Origin: Chaenocephalus aceratus
Lineage: Eukaryota; Chordata; Actinopteri; Perciformes; Channichthyidae
DNA length: 64,000 nt
Reading direction: 5' to 3'
Assembly: GCA_023974075.1 (NCBI GenBank)
Contig: CM043797.1
Location: forward strand, 34,195,639-34,259,638
Shown: positions 43,770 through 56,002 of the stretch, in pieces
Layout of the letters: each line of letters opens with the position of its first letter
Position numbering within the stretch: position 1 is the stretch's first letter
Translations under genes and position numbers: made by a program
Notes under the pieces: generated by a model
Database searches by the model: none
What the model was told of the DNA's origin: nothing
What the model saw: the letters and a program-made list of their open reading frames with translations, nothing else

Positions 43770-46620
43770 TTACATGATTACACAAATGATTTGTTTGCAA
43801 CTTATAGTTTTATTTTTGAAATGTATTTTATTTTGCTTGACTCAGTTTTTTTTCTTTTAAACTCATAGTTTTTCTTTATTCTGAGAAAGTGTTGCTTGTT
43901 GATACAAAACTAATCCCGCACGGTTTGCGCTCACGTGGGCAAAACTCAAACGGACTATAAACACAAGTCATGTGCACATTTACTACGCCACTGAACATAG
44001 CCTACTTACATTTAAATGTGTAGGCCTACTGCCTGGATTCAGCCATTTTCCGCCAAAGATTTTGGTAATTGGTCCGTGCGCAAAGCATTGTGGGGCTTTT
44101 CTGCGGAGGATACACATGTGCATCCTCGAAATTTCCCGCAACGAAGGACTCAGACCCTGTCTCAGGTCGGTTAAATGAAATCCTTGCTTCCCTCACTTGC
44201 GTCGTTTCCCTGCCTCCAGGGAAGCATGGAGGGACGCAAGGAAACCACGAGAAGCAGGGAAATTAGGCCCATTCCCAAACCGCCCCCTACACCCTACCCC
44301 TACACCCTACCCCTCCGTTTGCGCGTTCACGCGGAGGGTCCGCCATATTGAGGGCTGTTCCAAAGCAACGAGTGTGGAGGGGGAGTGGGCTATCAAGCCC
44401 TCAAACAGCGAGTCTGCAGCGGTGCTGACTTGAGACCGGTCTCTCCCTGACCGGAGTCACGCTGTGTGTGTCCGTCAGGAAACACGCTGTTTACAAGTAG
44501 TTCCAGCAAACATCCACTGATAAATTGCGATGTTAACAACCTCATGAAAACCTCATATGTTTTTAACTTAGGATCATACAGTGTTTAGTCTAGAAAAAGG
44601 TAAATGTGTGCATTTTATTATAAAGTTGTGTATATTTACAGACCGTTGCAAAAACTAAGAAGCTTATAAACATCAGGTTTAAAACTAAAAGAGCTTTGAA
44701 ACTCAATGAAAGATGTTTGGAGTTTTATTTGAGTTATTAAATTAAACTTTTTGTCTAAGAGATGCTGATTTGAAACCGTTGTTACATACAGTTACGGCAT
44801 TTCCTGTTTCTGCCGGAGAGAGGGGAGGCCGTCCCAAAGCTTGCTGCTGGATTTACTCCCTCCATCTGACAGGAGGGAGCCTCGTTGAGCTGCGAGTGTG
44901 GCTACAGACGGAGCTCACTCCATCACGGAGGGGTAGGGTCGAGGGAGTGGTTTGGGATTGGGCCGTAGTTTTAAGAGCAATGGGACGTCCTTTCCTCCGG
45001 AGCGTCACGTGAAGCGACGTCCGTTTGTGATGACGCCGCACAGCTGATCGTCTGACAGCAGCTCTGGCCCCGTTGTTTTCACAAACACCCCCGCCACACA
45101 TTTACTGACACAAACATTTGTATCATCTGTTGCAGACCCCAATAAATAAAAATAAAATAAGAACTCATTCTCATAAAAGATAAACGCCATTCTTAAAATG
45201 TATAAACGAACATTAGTTGGATTATTATTGATTAGAGTGCACAATAGAAATAAAATAATTGAGAGAAGAAAAATAGATATGTTATCCAAAACCCAGTTAG
45301 ATTAACATTCATTGGACTGCACACTTTGTTTGTTTGTGTGGATATGTAGCACATTAACATTTTAATAGCACTTAATGACTGACTGAATGGAAATGACAAT
45401 AAATGAAAATGTAAAACGAAAAAAGCGATCATGAAAATGTTTCCAATGAATAAAACGTTTTTTGACCACTTTGTTGTTCAGATATATATCACATATTTGT
45501 AACTAAATTATACATGAATTGAAACAAAACACGGTATAAACTGAGGAGTGACTCCCGTGAGGTTCATGTATTTTCTTCACTCCGCTGGGAAACTGCTCTC
45601 ATGTCAAGAAGCATGAGATCAGTGCATGCACTGCATCGTCCAATCAGTGAGCGATACACAGTAAGGGGGCGGGTCGAGTGTCTGAGGATTTCATCGGAGG
45701 ATGGTCTGGTGGTTCCTCGGTTATCGCTCCTCGCTCCTCGATCCTCCGGCAGAAATAAGAGCCATGGGACGGTACTCAAGATGGCGCAGACAAATCAACT
45801 TCCGGTGAGACCGAGGACCGAGGAGCGAGGAAATGAAAATAGTCGAGCTGAGACGGGGCCCTCAGTCCTCGGTAGAATTCCAAGGATCCTTCGTTCGGAT
45901 CATTCCTTCGGCAGGATTCGATGACGTAGCATCCTTGAAATAGTGGCTCTGAAGGATCCTTCCAAGACATTGAGAAACACCCTTCACTTGGCATGGAAGC
46001 TATTGAAAACATTAAGACTTTTTGAATAGGAGAAATTCTCAATTTCAATAAATTATTCATATAACTAGAGGAAAAAAAACTAAAATCCCCAAAAGAATGT
46101 ATGACAATAAATGAAAAATAATGCTACACACACAGTCCTGGATGTGCATTCGGCTGCAGGTAGAAGCTGCAGCTCTATGGACGGTGTGTATCGGCTTGTT
46201 TTGATATAAATTAGGTTGAACCTCCCTGTCTTCCTTATGGTTGTTAAGAGACGTTTTTTTGTGTTTTGATATAGTTTCTGTTGGAGTTATTGAGCCGTCA
46301 AATTCGAATCCTAATTTAAACAAACTAGGAAAGCCCTCACTCCACCGTCTTTTACACTGGTGTTATCGGCTCTGAGAGGACATTTAAGACTGACTACATC
46401 TACGGCCTCTCGCTTGTATTTTCCGTCGATATCTTAAAACCTTTAGGACTATATATCAAGTGTCTTTTCGGATCGCTCAAAATATCCTTTGACCGTTTTA
46501 TAATTGAAAAACCAAAAAAGCATTGCAGTCGTTTTTCTAGTTTACGAAACAATATGTTTTGTTATTATATAGTAGGCCTATTTGTTTTTGTTTTCCATTT
46601 TACAGTATTTATTTTTAATT
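43770..46620. other. Intergenic DNA upstream of lca5l, with MITE-like repeats
   Basis: A MITE-like unit spans about 44267-44967, with GGCCCATTCCCAAACCGCC at the left and GGTTTGGGATTGGGCC at the right. A further repeat with CTCGGTTATCGCTCCTCGCTCCTCG and GAAGGATCCTTC-type blocks lies at 45540-46000. No exon was recognised. Confidence 0.5.
44267..44967. mobile_element. MITE-like element with inverted ends
   Basis: The left end GGCCCATTCCCAAACC and right end GGTTTGGGATTGGGCC are near-complementary, with inner CTACCCCTCCG/CGGAGGGGTAG also inverted. Superfamily not assigned; no transposase frame. Confidence 0.6.
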
Positions 46621-46630
46621 TTCACCGCGG

Positions 46631-46644
46631 GTTACCAAGACAAC
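46631..46644 (+). promoter_or_regulatory. Candidate RFX X-box upstream of lca5l
   Basis: GTTACCAAGACAAC fits the X-box pattern RYYNYY-N(1-3)-RRNRAC bound by RFX factors, which switch on many ciliary genes. It lies about 745 bp before the likely lca5l start codon and about 120 bp before a possible first-exon donor (AAAAG/GTATGG at about 46768). Confidence 0.6.
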
Positions 46645-46861
46645 CGCTCTAGTAACGGCGCTAATCTGCTATTAATTTACTAACTCATTGTTTACAACTT
46701 GTTAGCTAGTAGCTATAGGTTTGTGTGGAGCAGGTGCTCATGGTGGACCAGGACAGAAAATAAAAGGTATGGAGCTGGTTTATTTTTAGGTTAAATCGGT
46801 ACAAAGAAATTGTGAAAAACATATACGTTTGTTAACCCCTGTTTTGTATATTGGTTGAATT

Positions 46862-47175
46862 AGTGGTGGAAGAAGTACTCAGATATTGTGGTAGAAGTAG
46901 AAATACCAAAGTGTATAATCTGTTACAAAAAAAGGTCCTTTATTCACAATGTTTGGTAAAAGTTCAAAGTATTGGCTTCAAATTAAACTTAAAGTAACAA
47001 AAGTAAAAATACTCATTGTGTTGATAGGCCCATTCCAAAATATTTTTTTATATGTTTGGATTATATTATTGATTTATTATTGTAACTAAACTAATTTGAA
47101 TAATTGTATTTACTGCTGGGTAGCTTGAAGTTAATTTATTCCAGGTGTAACTATTTATTTAAGTAGAGTAACCCA
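46862..47175. mobile_element. Teleost GGTGGAAGAAGTACT-family repeat
   Basis: Begins TAGTGGTGGAAGAAGTACTCAGAT. Related sequence, often in the other orientation, occurs at about 52059-52105, 58205-58711 and 63840-63962. It is probably a hAT-type MITE; I do not have a clean right end here. Confidence 0.5.
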
Positions 47176-47388
47176 AAAGTCAAAATAACATGATGTACCT
47201 TCTGAAGTGTAATGGTGTACAAGTGTAAAGTGTTATAGAATGCAAAAATTAAACTACAGTGCATTTATTGACTTTCATACCTTCCTTGACTGCATGCTAA
47301 ATGATCTCCTATAATTTTCCCTTTGTGAAAGACCCCTCTATCTTCCTCACTGTTCCTCTTCTCTCCGTGTGTATGAGCAGATGAGCAG

Positions 47389-47850
47389 ATGATGTGTGTG
47401 CGGCAGCAGAGCCTGATGCAGCAGGTCCTCCTCGCTCTCAGGGAGGAGGGCGATGGAGACGCTCTGAGCTGCAGCACTGACTGTGAAGAGAAGGCTGACT
47501 CACTTACACTTACATACAAAACCCAGGAAGTCAAAACATCAAATGAACACCGAAGACAAAAAGGTATTTCTTTTGACATTACATTTTAAATCACATATAA
47601 GCAAGGTAACCAAAACAGCTTTCTTCCATATATATAAATAAATGCTAAAAGGTTTAAGTGACCTGAATTGAATACACCTGTTTAACTTGTGTGTTCCATA
47701 TTGTTAGAGCACGTTTTGCTGCATAATGTGTAAGAAAAAGTTCCATAAAGCTTTATTATTATTATTATTATATATATATTTTGTTTTACTTATTATTATT
47801 TTACTTTTAAAAATTACATTATTATTTATTAAAAATCTATATTATTATTT

Positions 47851-47887
<37 letters not shown>

Positions 47888-50800
47888 TATAACCTGTGTA
47901 GTAAGACTTGTTGTTTATTTGTATTGAATTTAATTCTCACTATTATAAATGTTTCTCTTCAGGTAACAAAGAGCCCCAGAAGCAGAAGACCAATCAGAAT
48001 GCAAACCGCCACGTCCTGAAGCTGCCCCCGATCAAGACCGCCCAGGTCTTGCAACCGAGGATCCAGTCTGCCAGCTCCACCTGCATCAGGGACCTGAAGA
48101 GCCGCGTGGTGGATCTGCAGCAGCAGCTGAGCGCAGCCGGGACGGAGACCCGGCTGCTGAAGAGCCTCCTGCACCGCCACACGGTGGCGCTGCAGCACTT
48201 CCAGGATTCTGAGAGCAGCATCTCACAGGTGGGGTGGTTTTTGTCCATTTTGGTTTTGAATTTGTTTTAACCAACTTCTTATTAAACTTTCCAGTCATCT
48301 CAACAAGATGTCACACACATATAGATACATATTATATTAGTGTAAATACAGAAAGAGGACATTAGCGACACCCATCCTGCCTTTCCACACACATTGTAGA
48401 TGTTGTTTGTTTTCAATTAGGAGTTCATCTCTTCACAAAAATGTAATATAACAATTAATTATCCAAACTTGTTTTTATATATCCTTTGATCTTTGTACAC
48501 TTAATTGCATTAGGTGGAAGTAGATCTTATAATGAAGTAAAAGTAATAATATGTCTGTGTGAAAATACTCTGTTACAAGTAAAACTCCTGCATTCAAAAT
48601 GTTACACATTTCCAAATCTCCAATGAATGTAATGTTCTCGAGGGTTTCTCCCTTAGCTTTGTTTACAGAGGGGATACAAGGTTCTGATATGAGTTGGAAA
48701 ATATCCATTTTTTAAAAATATAGTATGTGAGTGTTCCCACCTTGTGATGAGGATTTCTTTTTGGCAGCAGTTTAGCCAGCAAAAACATGGTATCTGAATT
48801 GAGAGAAGAATCAGCAACATGGTATCTTTATTTAAGCAGGAGGAGAAGTCTCATTGAGATCTCTTATGCAAGAGAGTCCTGGCCTAGATACAAGAACCTT
48901 AACAAGAACAAAGAACATATCACTATCAGAAACGCCGCCATCTACAGACAGTCATCCTCTGCGGTCACTAAGAAGAGCTTTAAATCTGTTTCGAGGGACC
49001 AGCTCCCTGAGTTTCAGCTCATATTGCAGCTGGTTCAGAGCAAATGAAGCAACGTAACTGAATGCCCTTTTTCCAGCTCAGTGTGGACTTCATGGACAGT
49101 TAGTAAAAACAAGTTCTCTGAGTGAAGCCTATTTATACCTGAACATTTCAGTAGCAAGAATAGCCTTTTCAATAACATGATACTATGTCAATCACTTGTC
49201 TCCAGAACTGTTTAACTGCAGTATATATTACCAAAAAAAGCCTGTCTACCTATGTACCAACAGTCTTTTGATTACACAGAAGGATTATTGATCAGATTTG
49301 AATAATGAAAAACATGTGACCAAAACGTCTTATCGGTCCTCTTGGTGACATCCCCAGATCCTCGCCAAGCACAGCAACGAGACCCGGGTCCTGCAGCAGC
49401 TGCTCAGTGAGACCCGCGCCTGCCGGGACAGTCTGGCCCGGCAGCTCCAGAGCACAGAGATCAATCTGCGCAGCACCAAGGCCAGTCTGCAGCACCTGCA
49501 GCTGCTCAGCCAGGACCACAGCCTGCTGCCCAGAGAGGAGCTCTCCCTCAGGCTGGACAGGGCCTCTGCTCAGCTGGAGAGCAAGGACCGGAGGATACAG
49601 GTACGGAGGGGCAGGGGGGGGGGAGACAGATCAGAGGTCAGAACTGTAGTCCAGGGTCACTGCAGAGCTCCTGACAGCACCCATGATCACAGCCTACAAC
49701 TGTGGATTATATTTGAATACCTGGGGATGTAAATGGGAATCTATATGATATGCTGCAGCTGAAAGGCACGCTTCTCGCAAAAGTAAAAAAAGCTTTTAAT
49801 CCTTGTACTTTGAATGTATTGACTTTGTAAGTACAACAAAGAGACAGGCCTTATCATATGACTCAAATCCAAGAGCAAAAGGAAAATAATGTATGCACAT
49901 CATGCAAGTAAATCTTGTTCCTTTTAACACTGGGTCCTGCACCATTCCCTGTATGTTCTGTTTACCTCCACCTTGCTTTAAATCTGCAAAGCTCTCAACA
50001 TTCATTCTAGTGTGTGTGTGTATTTATATGTGTGTAAATATTTCAATTTGTTTTAATAGTTTTTATAATTTCTTTGCTCTTTCCTACAATATATTCCTCT
50101 CTTACTGTGTTAATGTATGCATTACAACAAATCTCTCGTATGTTTAAACCTACTCTGAAATAAAGAAATAATAGAAAATCCTTTAAGACAATGGATGTTC
50201 CTGCCTGCGTACATGACATAAGCTGCTGCTCATAACCAATTGCCCCTTGCGGGATTAATAAAGTTGTTGATTGATTGGATATGTCATTGTGAAATAAAAA
50301 TAAAACAATCATTCTTGTCATGCCCTGGTTTTTGTTGTTGTTGTATTTCAGGACTTGGAGAAGAATCTTGAGTTGAGCCAGGCCTCATTTAACCGCCAAA
50401 TATTCGCCGAACAAAGAAAGATCAACGAGGCGAAGAAGATTACCGGCTACCTGCAAGAGCAAATATATCACCTGAACAAAGAGATCCAGGTAAGTGAAAA
50501 ACAGCTGTTTCAGCATTAGACATGTCCTACTGACTACTACAGATATCATGTGTTCCCTCTTCGCAGGATCGAGAGAGAGAACTGGAAACACACAATATTT
50601 ACTCCCAAAGATTCCTGAAAGGATCTCCAAAAAAAGGTAAAGAAACCCAACAAGCTGCTCTGACTGGTATTTACTTTGTTTAAGTTTAGACATTTTTTTT
50701 CTAAGAGTCTTTTCTTTTTAACAGGCAGCAAAAGTAAGATGGTTCAGACGGATCCATTAGTCCGTCTCTCCTCTGCAGCTGGGACTCGTTTGGAGTTAAA

Positions 50801-52898
50801 ATATACAGAGAAGCAGGTACGACTCAAATCGTGTATTTTCTGGATTTCTTTCACAACATTCGACTCGTTTTCCTACATCTATAGAGTTAACTTGTTGATA
50901 TAAGCTGAATGTTGTTGTGACCTTTCAAGATGTTTCCTTACTTCTGGAGACTTATGTAATTTATTTTACTAACTTACATATAGATTCTGTATACCTTTCA
51001 GGGTCCTTACAATCCAGTAGAGGCGTCTTTGGCTATAGACAATCCAGAGACGGGTCTTTCTGCAGATCTCACGTTCGAAGAGAATCACCCAGAGGAAACT
51101 GAGACCTGTGCCGGTGAGCAATTCATTCATGTTGAATATGCAGCATCTCAACAAACAATGCAAACATGTACATGTGTCCATCCATCTTCTACCGCTTATC
51201 TGGAGTCACTGAGGAAGTAGTTCCAGCAGAGGGCGCCAAACGTCCCTTTCCCTGCCCACATCAACCGGCTCTGACTGGGGGATTCCAGGGTGTTCCCCTG
51301 CGTGCGTCTGCCCCTCTGTCTCCTCCCTGTGCCTGGAAGATCTCTCTAGGGAGGCTGCCATGTGGCCTCCTTACTAAATACCCAAACCACCTCAACTGGC
51401 TCCTTTCTACGTGAAGGAGCAGCCGCTCCACTCCGAGCCCTCCCGTCTCACCTTCCCCCTAAGTCAGGGGTGTCAAACTCAAGGCCCGGGGGCCACATTC
51501 GGCCCGCGACTTCATTTTATGTGGCCCCACAAGAGCTTGCAAAGAATATAATATGATTATTATACGGTTACATGCTAAAGAAGCACGTTGCCCATAAACT
51601 ACATGTCCCACAATGCATCTCAAATATGACTTTTTTCTCAGAATTTGCCTTTTTTTCTTCAAAATATGCATTTTTTCATAGAATTCCTTTTTCTCAGAAT
51701 TAGATTTTTATTTCAAAATGTCACTTCTATTTATTTTTTCTCCAGAATTTGGCTTTTCTTTTTAAATCATTTTGGGACATACGCACTGAAGAGACTTGCC
51801 CTAGACTTCTGCTTTCAGACGTAGTTAATTATGAAGTTATTACCCTATCCGATGATAATCCAATGCAGAGGCAATGATGTAATATAATACATTATTTTAT
51901 ATATATGATGTATTTATAGTTTTATATAGTCTTAAAGTTACAGGCCATCGGTTTCCCGTTGATAACCCTTGACCGAAAAACATAGTGGAACTACCTCACA
52001 ATACACACTAAACAGCATTTTGTTATCTTTGATTATAGAACAGTCTTTTACAATTTAGTTTTGCTACTTTTACTTAAGTAAAAAAGTACTTCTTCCATCT
52101 CTGGCCTAACAACACTTTTTTGTTATCTTTGATCATAGAAAATCAAAAGTCAGAGCGTTCTGCAAATCTCACATTAGAGGAGAATCAACCAGAAGAATGT
52201 GCAGGTGAGTACTTAATGTTAGCCAATAACCAATCAGAGCAGACTGAGCTCTGGTTTCAGACAGAGGGTCAAGACGTGCTGCATTGAATCATGGGGGTTT
52301 TATTCAAATGTGCAGCATCTGTGGTCTTTTTCTAAATCTATTGAAAACTTGTGGTAAAAGTTGGGGTAGTCTTAAAAAGGGTTACAGATTTAGGTGATTT
52401 ATATATTGTATATTGCTTTATAAATAGATGAACCCGGAGGACATCAGTTGCTTAGTTGACAAGACAAGACAAAGGTCATTCAGTATTAATGAAAAATAAA
52501 GTCTAAAACCGATTTTTTTTTCAGATGAGCAGAGTAGTGCAGATGAGGGCAAAGAACATCTATCTGAGGGAGACTATGCTGAAGAAGAGAAGGCACTCGA
52601 GGCCCCTGAGGCATCAGCAGAAGAGCGGAAAACAGAGGAGACATCCTACATTCTGGAAAAATCTCTGAATGCTAATGGAGGTGACCGACAAGGATACACG
52701 CTCCTCAAAATCAGAAGCAGCTACACTTTTAAACAAACTATTGAGAACATGCACATTGGAAAACCGGCCTACAGCATCTGCAGTGCCTATCAGAGCCCGA
52801 TGAAGATGGAGACCCTCAGCGGCAAGGGGAGTCCTGAACTCTGTCTATCTGCTGGGAAATCCAGGAAGGGTGTAGCAGGCAGCCCTCAGGGCAAGTAG
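47389..52898 (+). CDS. lca5l: Lebercilin-like protein (LCA5L)
   Basis: Nine coding exons: 47389-47563, 47963-48228, 49358-49600, 50352-50489, 50567-50636, 50725-50816, 51002-51113, 52139-52204 and 52525-52898 (TAG). All have AG/GT borders and compatible phases, giving about 511 residues. Lebercilin family proteins are coiled-coil proteins of the cilium and its base; LCA5 is a retinal disease gene and LCA5L is its less-studied relative. The family domain is clear: RDLKSRVVDLQQQLS, then long heptad-rich helices, then NKEIQ and ETHNIYSQRFLKGSPK. The C-terminal third is acidic, then a basic stretch near ENMHIGKPAYS. LCA5L is chosen over LCA5 because get1 and hmgn1 follow, as in human 21q22.2. The start MMCVRQQ is the first in-frame Met after an acceptor; a short upstream coding exon cannot be excluded. 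Exons 7 and 8 look duplicated. Confidence 0.88.
47749..47887. repeat. (ATT)n-rich low-complexity tract in lca5l intron
   Basis: Two ATT runs separated by AT-rich DNA, ending about 75 bp before the second coding exon. Confidence 0.85.
51175..51464. mobile_element. Dispersed retroposon-like fragment in lca5l intron
   Basis: Contains phrases common in fish genomes, such as TCCATCCATCTTCTACCGCTTATC and CCAAACCACCTCAACTGGCTCC followed by GTGAAGGAGCAGC. Probably from a non-LTR element; class and borders are uncertain. Confidence 0.45.
51465..51780. mobile_element. hAT-like fragment, left end
   Basis: Starts with CAGGGGTGTCAAACTCAAGG, followed by GGCCACATTCGGCCCGCG, a widespread hAT terminus in vertebrates. 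No right terminus was identified in the lca5l intron. Confidence 0.55.
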
Positions 52899-53045
52899 AG
52901 GGCAGTTTGAAACACAACGAGCAGGCTCATCAGGAGCACTTCAGTCCAGGCTAAGCCGCTGATTCCGGGGTTCAAAAATGTAAGAACCATTTAAACTGTA
53001 CAGCTGGGAGTTTCCTCTATTGTGACATATTTTCTTATTTCTCTG

Positions 53046-53051
53046 AATAAA
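53046..53051 (+). terminator. lca5l poly(A) signal
   Basis: AATAAA lies about 150 bp after the stop codon and is followed by a T-rich stretch. Confidence 0.7.
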
Positions 53052-53155
53052 CAATTGTTTGACTCAAACAGTTCATTGTGATAGATCTGACCTGATTTGC
53101 TGTCTCTAATTACTATAAATAACAGTAGCCTACAATGAATGCAAGCTTTTCGTGT

Positions 53156-53161
53156 TTTATT
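53156..53161 (-). terminator. get1 poly(A) signal
   Basis: TTTATT on the plus strand is AATAAA for get1, about 225 bp after its stop. It faces the lca5l signal across about 105 bp. Confidence 0.65.
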
Positions 53162-53386
53162 TTTCTTAAAAAGGCATTAACACATTGTTTTTAAATAATA
53201 CAGTCCAAACGTCATCCAAAGGTCAAAATTCACCAAAATAATATTGAGCAATATAAACCAGCCAGAACTTAAACGCACTGCATTTTAAAATGTTGACCTG
53301 GAGCAGCAGACAAAAAAAAAAGACGAAATACAGAGGCTGTCTTCATCTACATCTTGAACGATAGGTTAGGATGCCAGTGTTGTCAC

Positions 53387-55948
53387 TCAGCTGACGGCGT
53401 GCAGACCCAGAGACACCACCTTGTTGCAGACCACCAGCCAGCAGGTGATCCCCACTCCACCTGAGGAGAGAGAAGGGCTCTGTCAGTCTGTGGATAGAGC
53501 GTTGGAATAAAGAAATGCATGATAAACTTGAAAGAGAAATCAGGTGTTTTTTTTACTTTATTAATACATGATTTCTGAATGATTGGCCTGAAGTCCAACA
53601 GATGTCCGACACTTAAAGGTGGGGTAGGAAATTCACTTCAGACACACTTTTTGTTATATTCCATTAAATGCTCTTAACATCCCGACAGCAATGAATACAT
53701 TAAATGTCATCTGTGGAAGCCGTGGCGCGGTAAAAAGCACGACCAATCATCTGAGCCGGCCCGGCTAAAGTAACTGGATGGCCTACCTGCCTGTCAGCCT
53801 TCCATCTGTGCACAAACTTATCTCGTGCCCTCATTGGTCATGTGCGCGTTTGCATGCACATGCATTTCCAAACATCTGGACTACCTATGTTGCAAATGTA
53901 TTATCTTTTCAATTTACACACGGCATCTATTGCACGTCTGTCCGTCCTGGGAGAGGGATCCCTCCTCTGTTGCTCTCCCTGAGGTTTCTCCCATTTTTCC
54001 CTTTAAACTGGGTTTTCTTTGGAAGTTTTTCCTTGTACGATGTGAGGGTCTAAGGACAGAGGGTGTCGTATTGTCATACTGATATTCTGTACACACTGTG
54101 AAGACCACTGAGACAAATGTAACATTTGTGATATTGGGCTATATAAATAAACATTGATTGATTGATTGTGTGTGTTGGAGGAGGGGCTCTGTGAGGAAGT
54201 CTGAAGGAAGGGGCACATTTTTTTCCGGCTGCGTACTTTCAAATTCTAGCGCACTCGAGCCGGTTTCTCCATTCTTACCTACCCTACTTAAGCGTGAACA
54301 AAGCCTCTGTATAATGTGAGATACACATGGCATATTATCTCTGCTGCCATCAGTTCCTATAGTGGAGACCCTGTCCACTATCTCACACTTCAACACACTG
54401 GAGCATGGTTCAGCTAAAAGCCTTTCCTCTGTTTTCACCACACCTAAAGAACTAGTGCATTGTGGGAGTTATGGTTGAGATAGTGATGGTTACACTGATG
54501 TCCAGTGGTCTCCAGTCAGTGTAACACACGTCTCTTTAGCTGATTCCTTCCCTTTTTTGTCTCGTCACTGCCATGTGATTCATGATCAAAATCAGCGCTT
54601 GTAGTACGGGAGCAACTTTGGGTCAAACTTGCTATTGTGATTCATTTGAGTCTTTTGTTTTGCTATTAACACGTTAAGGTTTCCAGATGTATTGCGAGCA
54701 CTAACACATACACATCAGCACTGTGTTTGTATAAATGCATAAAGAATCCATCTAAAAAAGAAGAATGGGTTTTCTACCTGTGGATTTCCACATTTCTTGA
54801 GTATTATTTGTGTATTTTATATAATTAGAAATGTGTTGACCTGCATGTTTCTTTTTTGAATAAATGATATTTTATTAAATGAAGTATGGAAAATAGATTG
54901 ATTACCTGCCACTCCTGTTGGAAAGGCCACCAGGCGCTCCACAGGGGCGATCCATTTACTGGGGACCACGGTCACTGGGTCAGCGTAATACTTCCATATC
55001 AAGGAGACCATCAGGGCAGCCTGGGAAATAAAGACAGAATAAATACGTAATGCATTTTCTATTTGATTTATGATAGAAAAAAGATACCTTATATATTGCG
55101 GCAGTAATATTCCAAACAAAGTGCCGCGAGGGACTAAACAAGAGAAAAACAGTGTGGACGCGCAAAAACTCAGTCTTTCCAACAGTATGCGTTTGACCTT
55201 TTATTCCCAAAGCAAACATGCAATAGTCCATACCCATATGCATATGTTCTTTTATCCGTACGTGCGGTCAACATAAATTGTCCTTCTCCAGCTCACTCCC
55301 CCTCCATCTATCACAAAGTGCGCAGGTAAAAGCAACCGGATATAGCCGCAAACGTCACCACACAAATCCATGACACGCCCAGTGACTCAAAAACATGTAC
55401 CGTAACAAACACAGAAAAATACTTCATATGTGGCTCCTACATTATATATCAAAGATTGACAGATTTGTCACAGTAAATACAAATGTTTTGGATTAAATAT
55501 TTAATGTCCTACCTGCAGTATGTAGAAGACGATGTTCACAACCCATTTCATTTTGGCTTGCCCTGCCGTTCTTGATTTCACTGCAAAATAATAAAATACA
55601 CAACTGTTAGACTCAATGCAATTTAATTTCAAAACATATCTAATACCATCATTTATATTAAGGGTGGTTTTACAATAATCTGTCCAGGGACTACAGATAA
55701 AAAATAGCCTCTTGGCAAACTGGCATTTACGAAAATGTTGATTCATGTGCACAGTCTCTCTATTCAATACATTAACACAATAAATTAAAATAAAAGTGTT
55801 TTGTGGTGGTCAGCTTAATATAGGTATACTACATGAGTAAACATGTTGTTCAAACAGTGGAGAGTTCTCTTGATGAACACAACTGCAATGACAATGAGTC
55901 AGCTGTTTTGTTTCTACAGTAAAACTAGTATAATTTAGTGATTGTTCT

Positions 55949-56002
<54 letters not shown>

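Noticed and set aside
47959..48298. Minus-strand frames over lca5l exon 2
   Set aside because: Shadows of the plus-strand coding exon.
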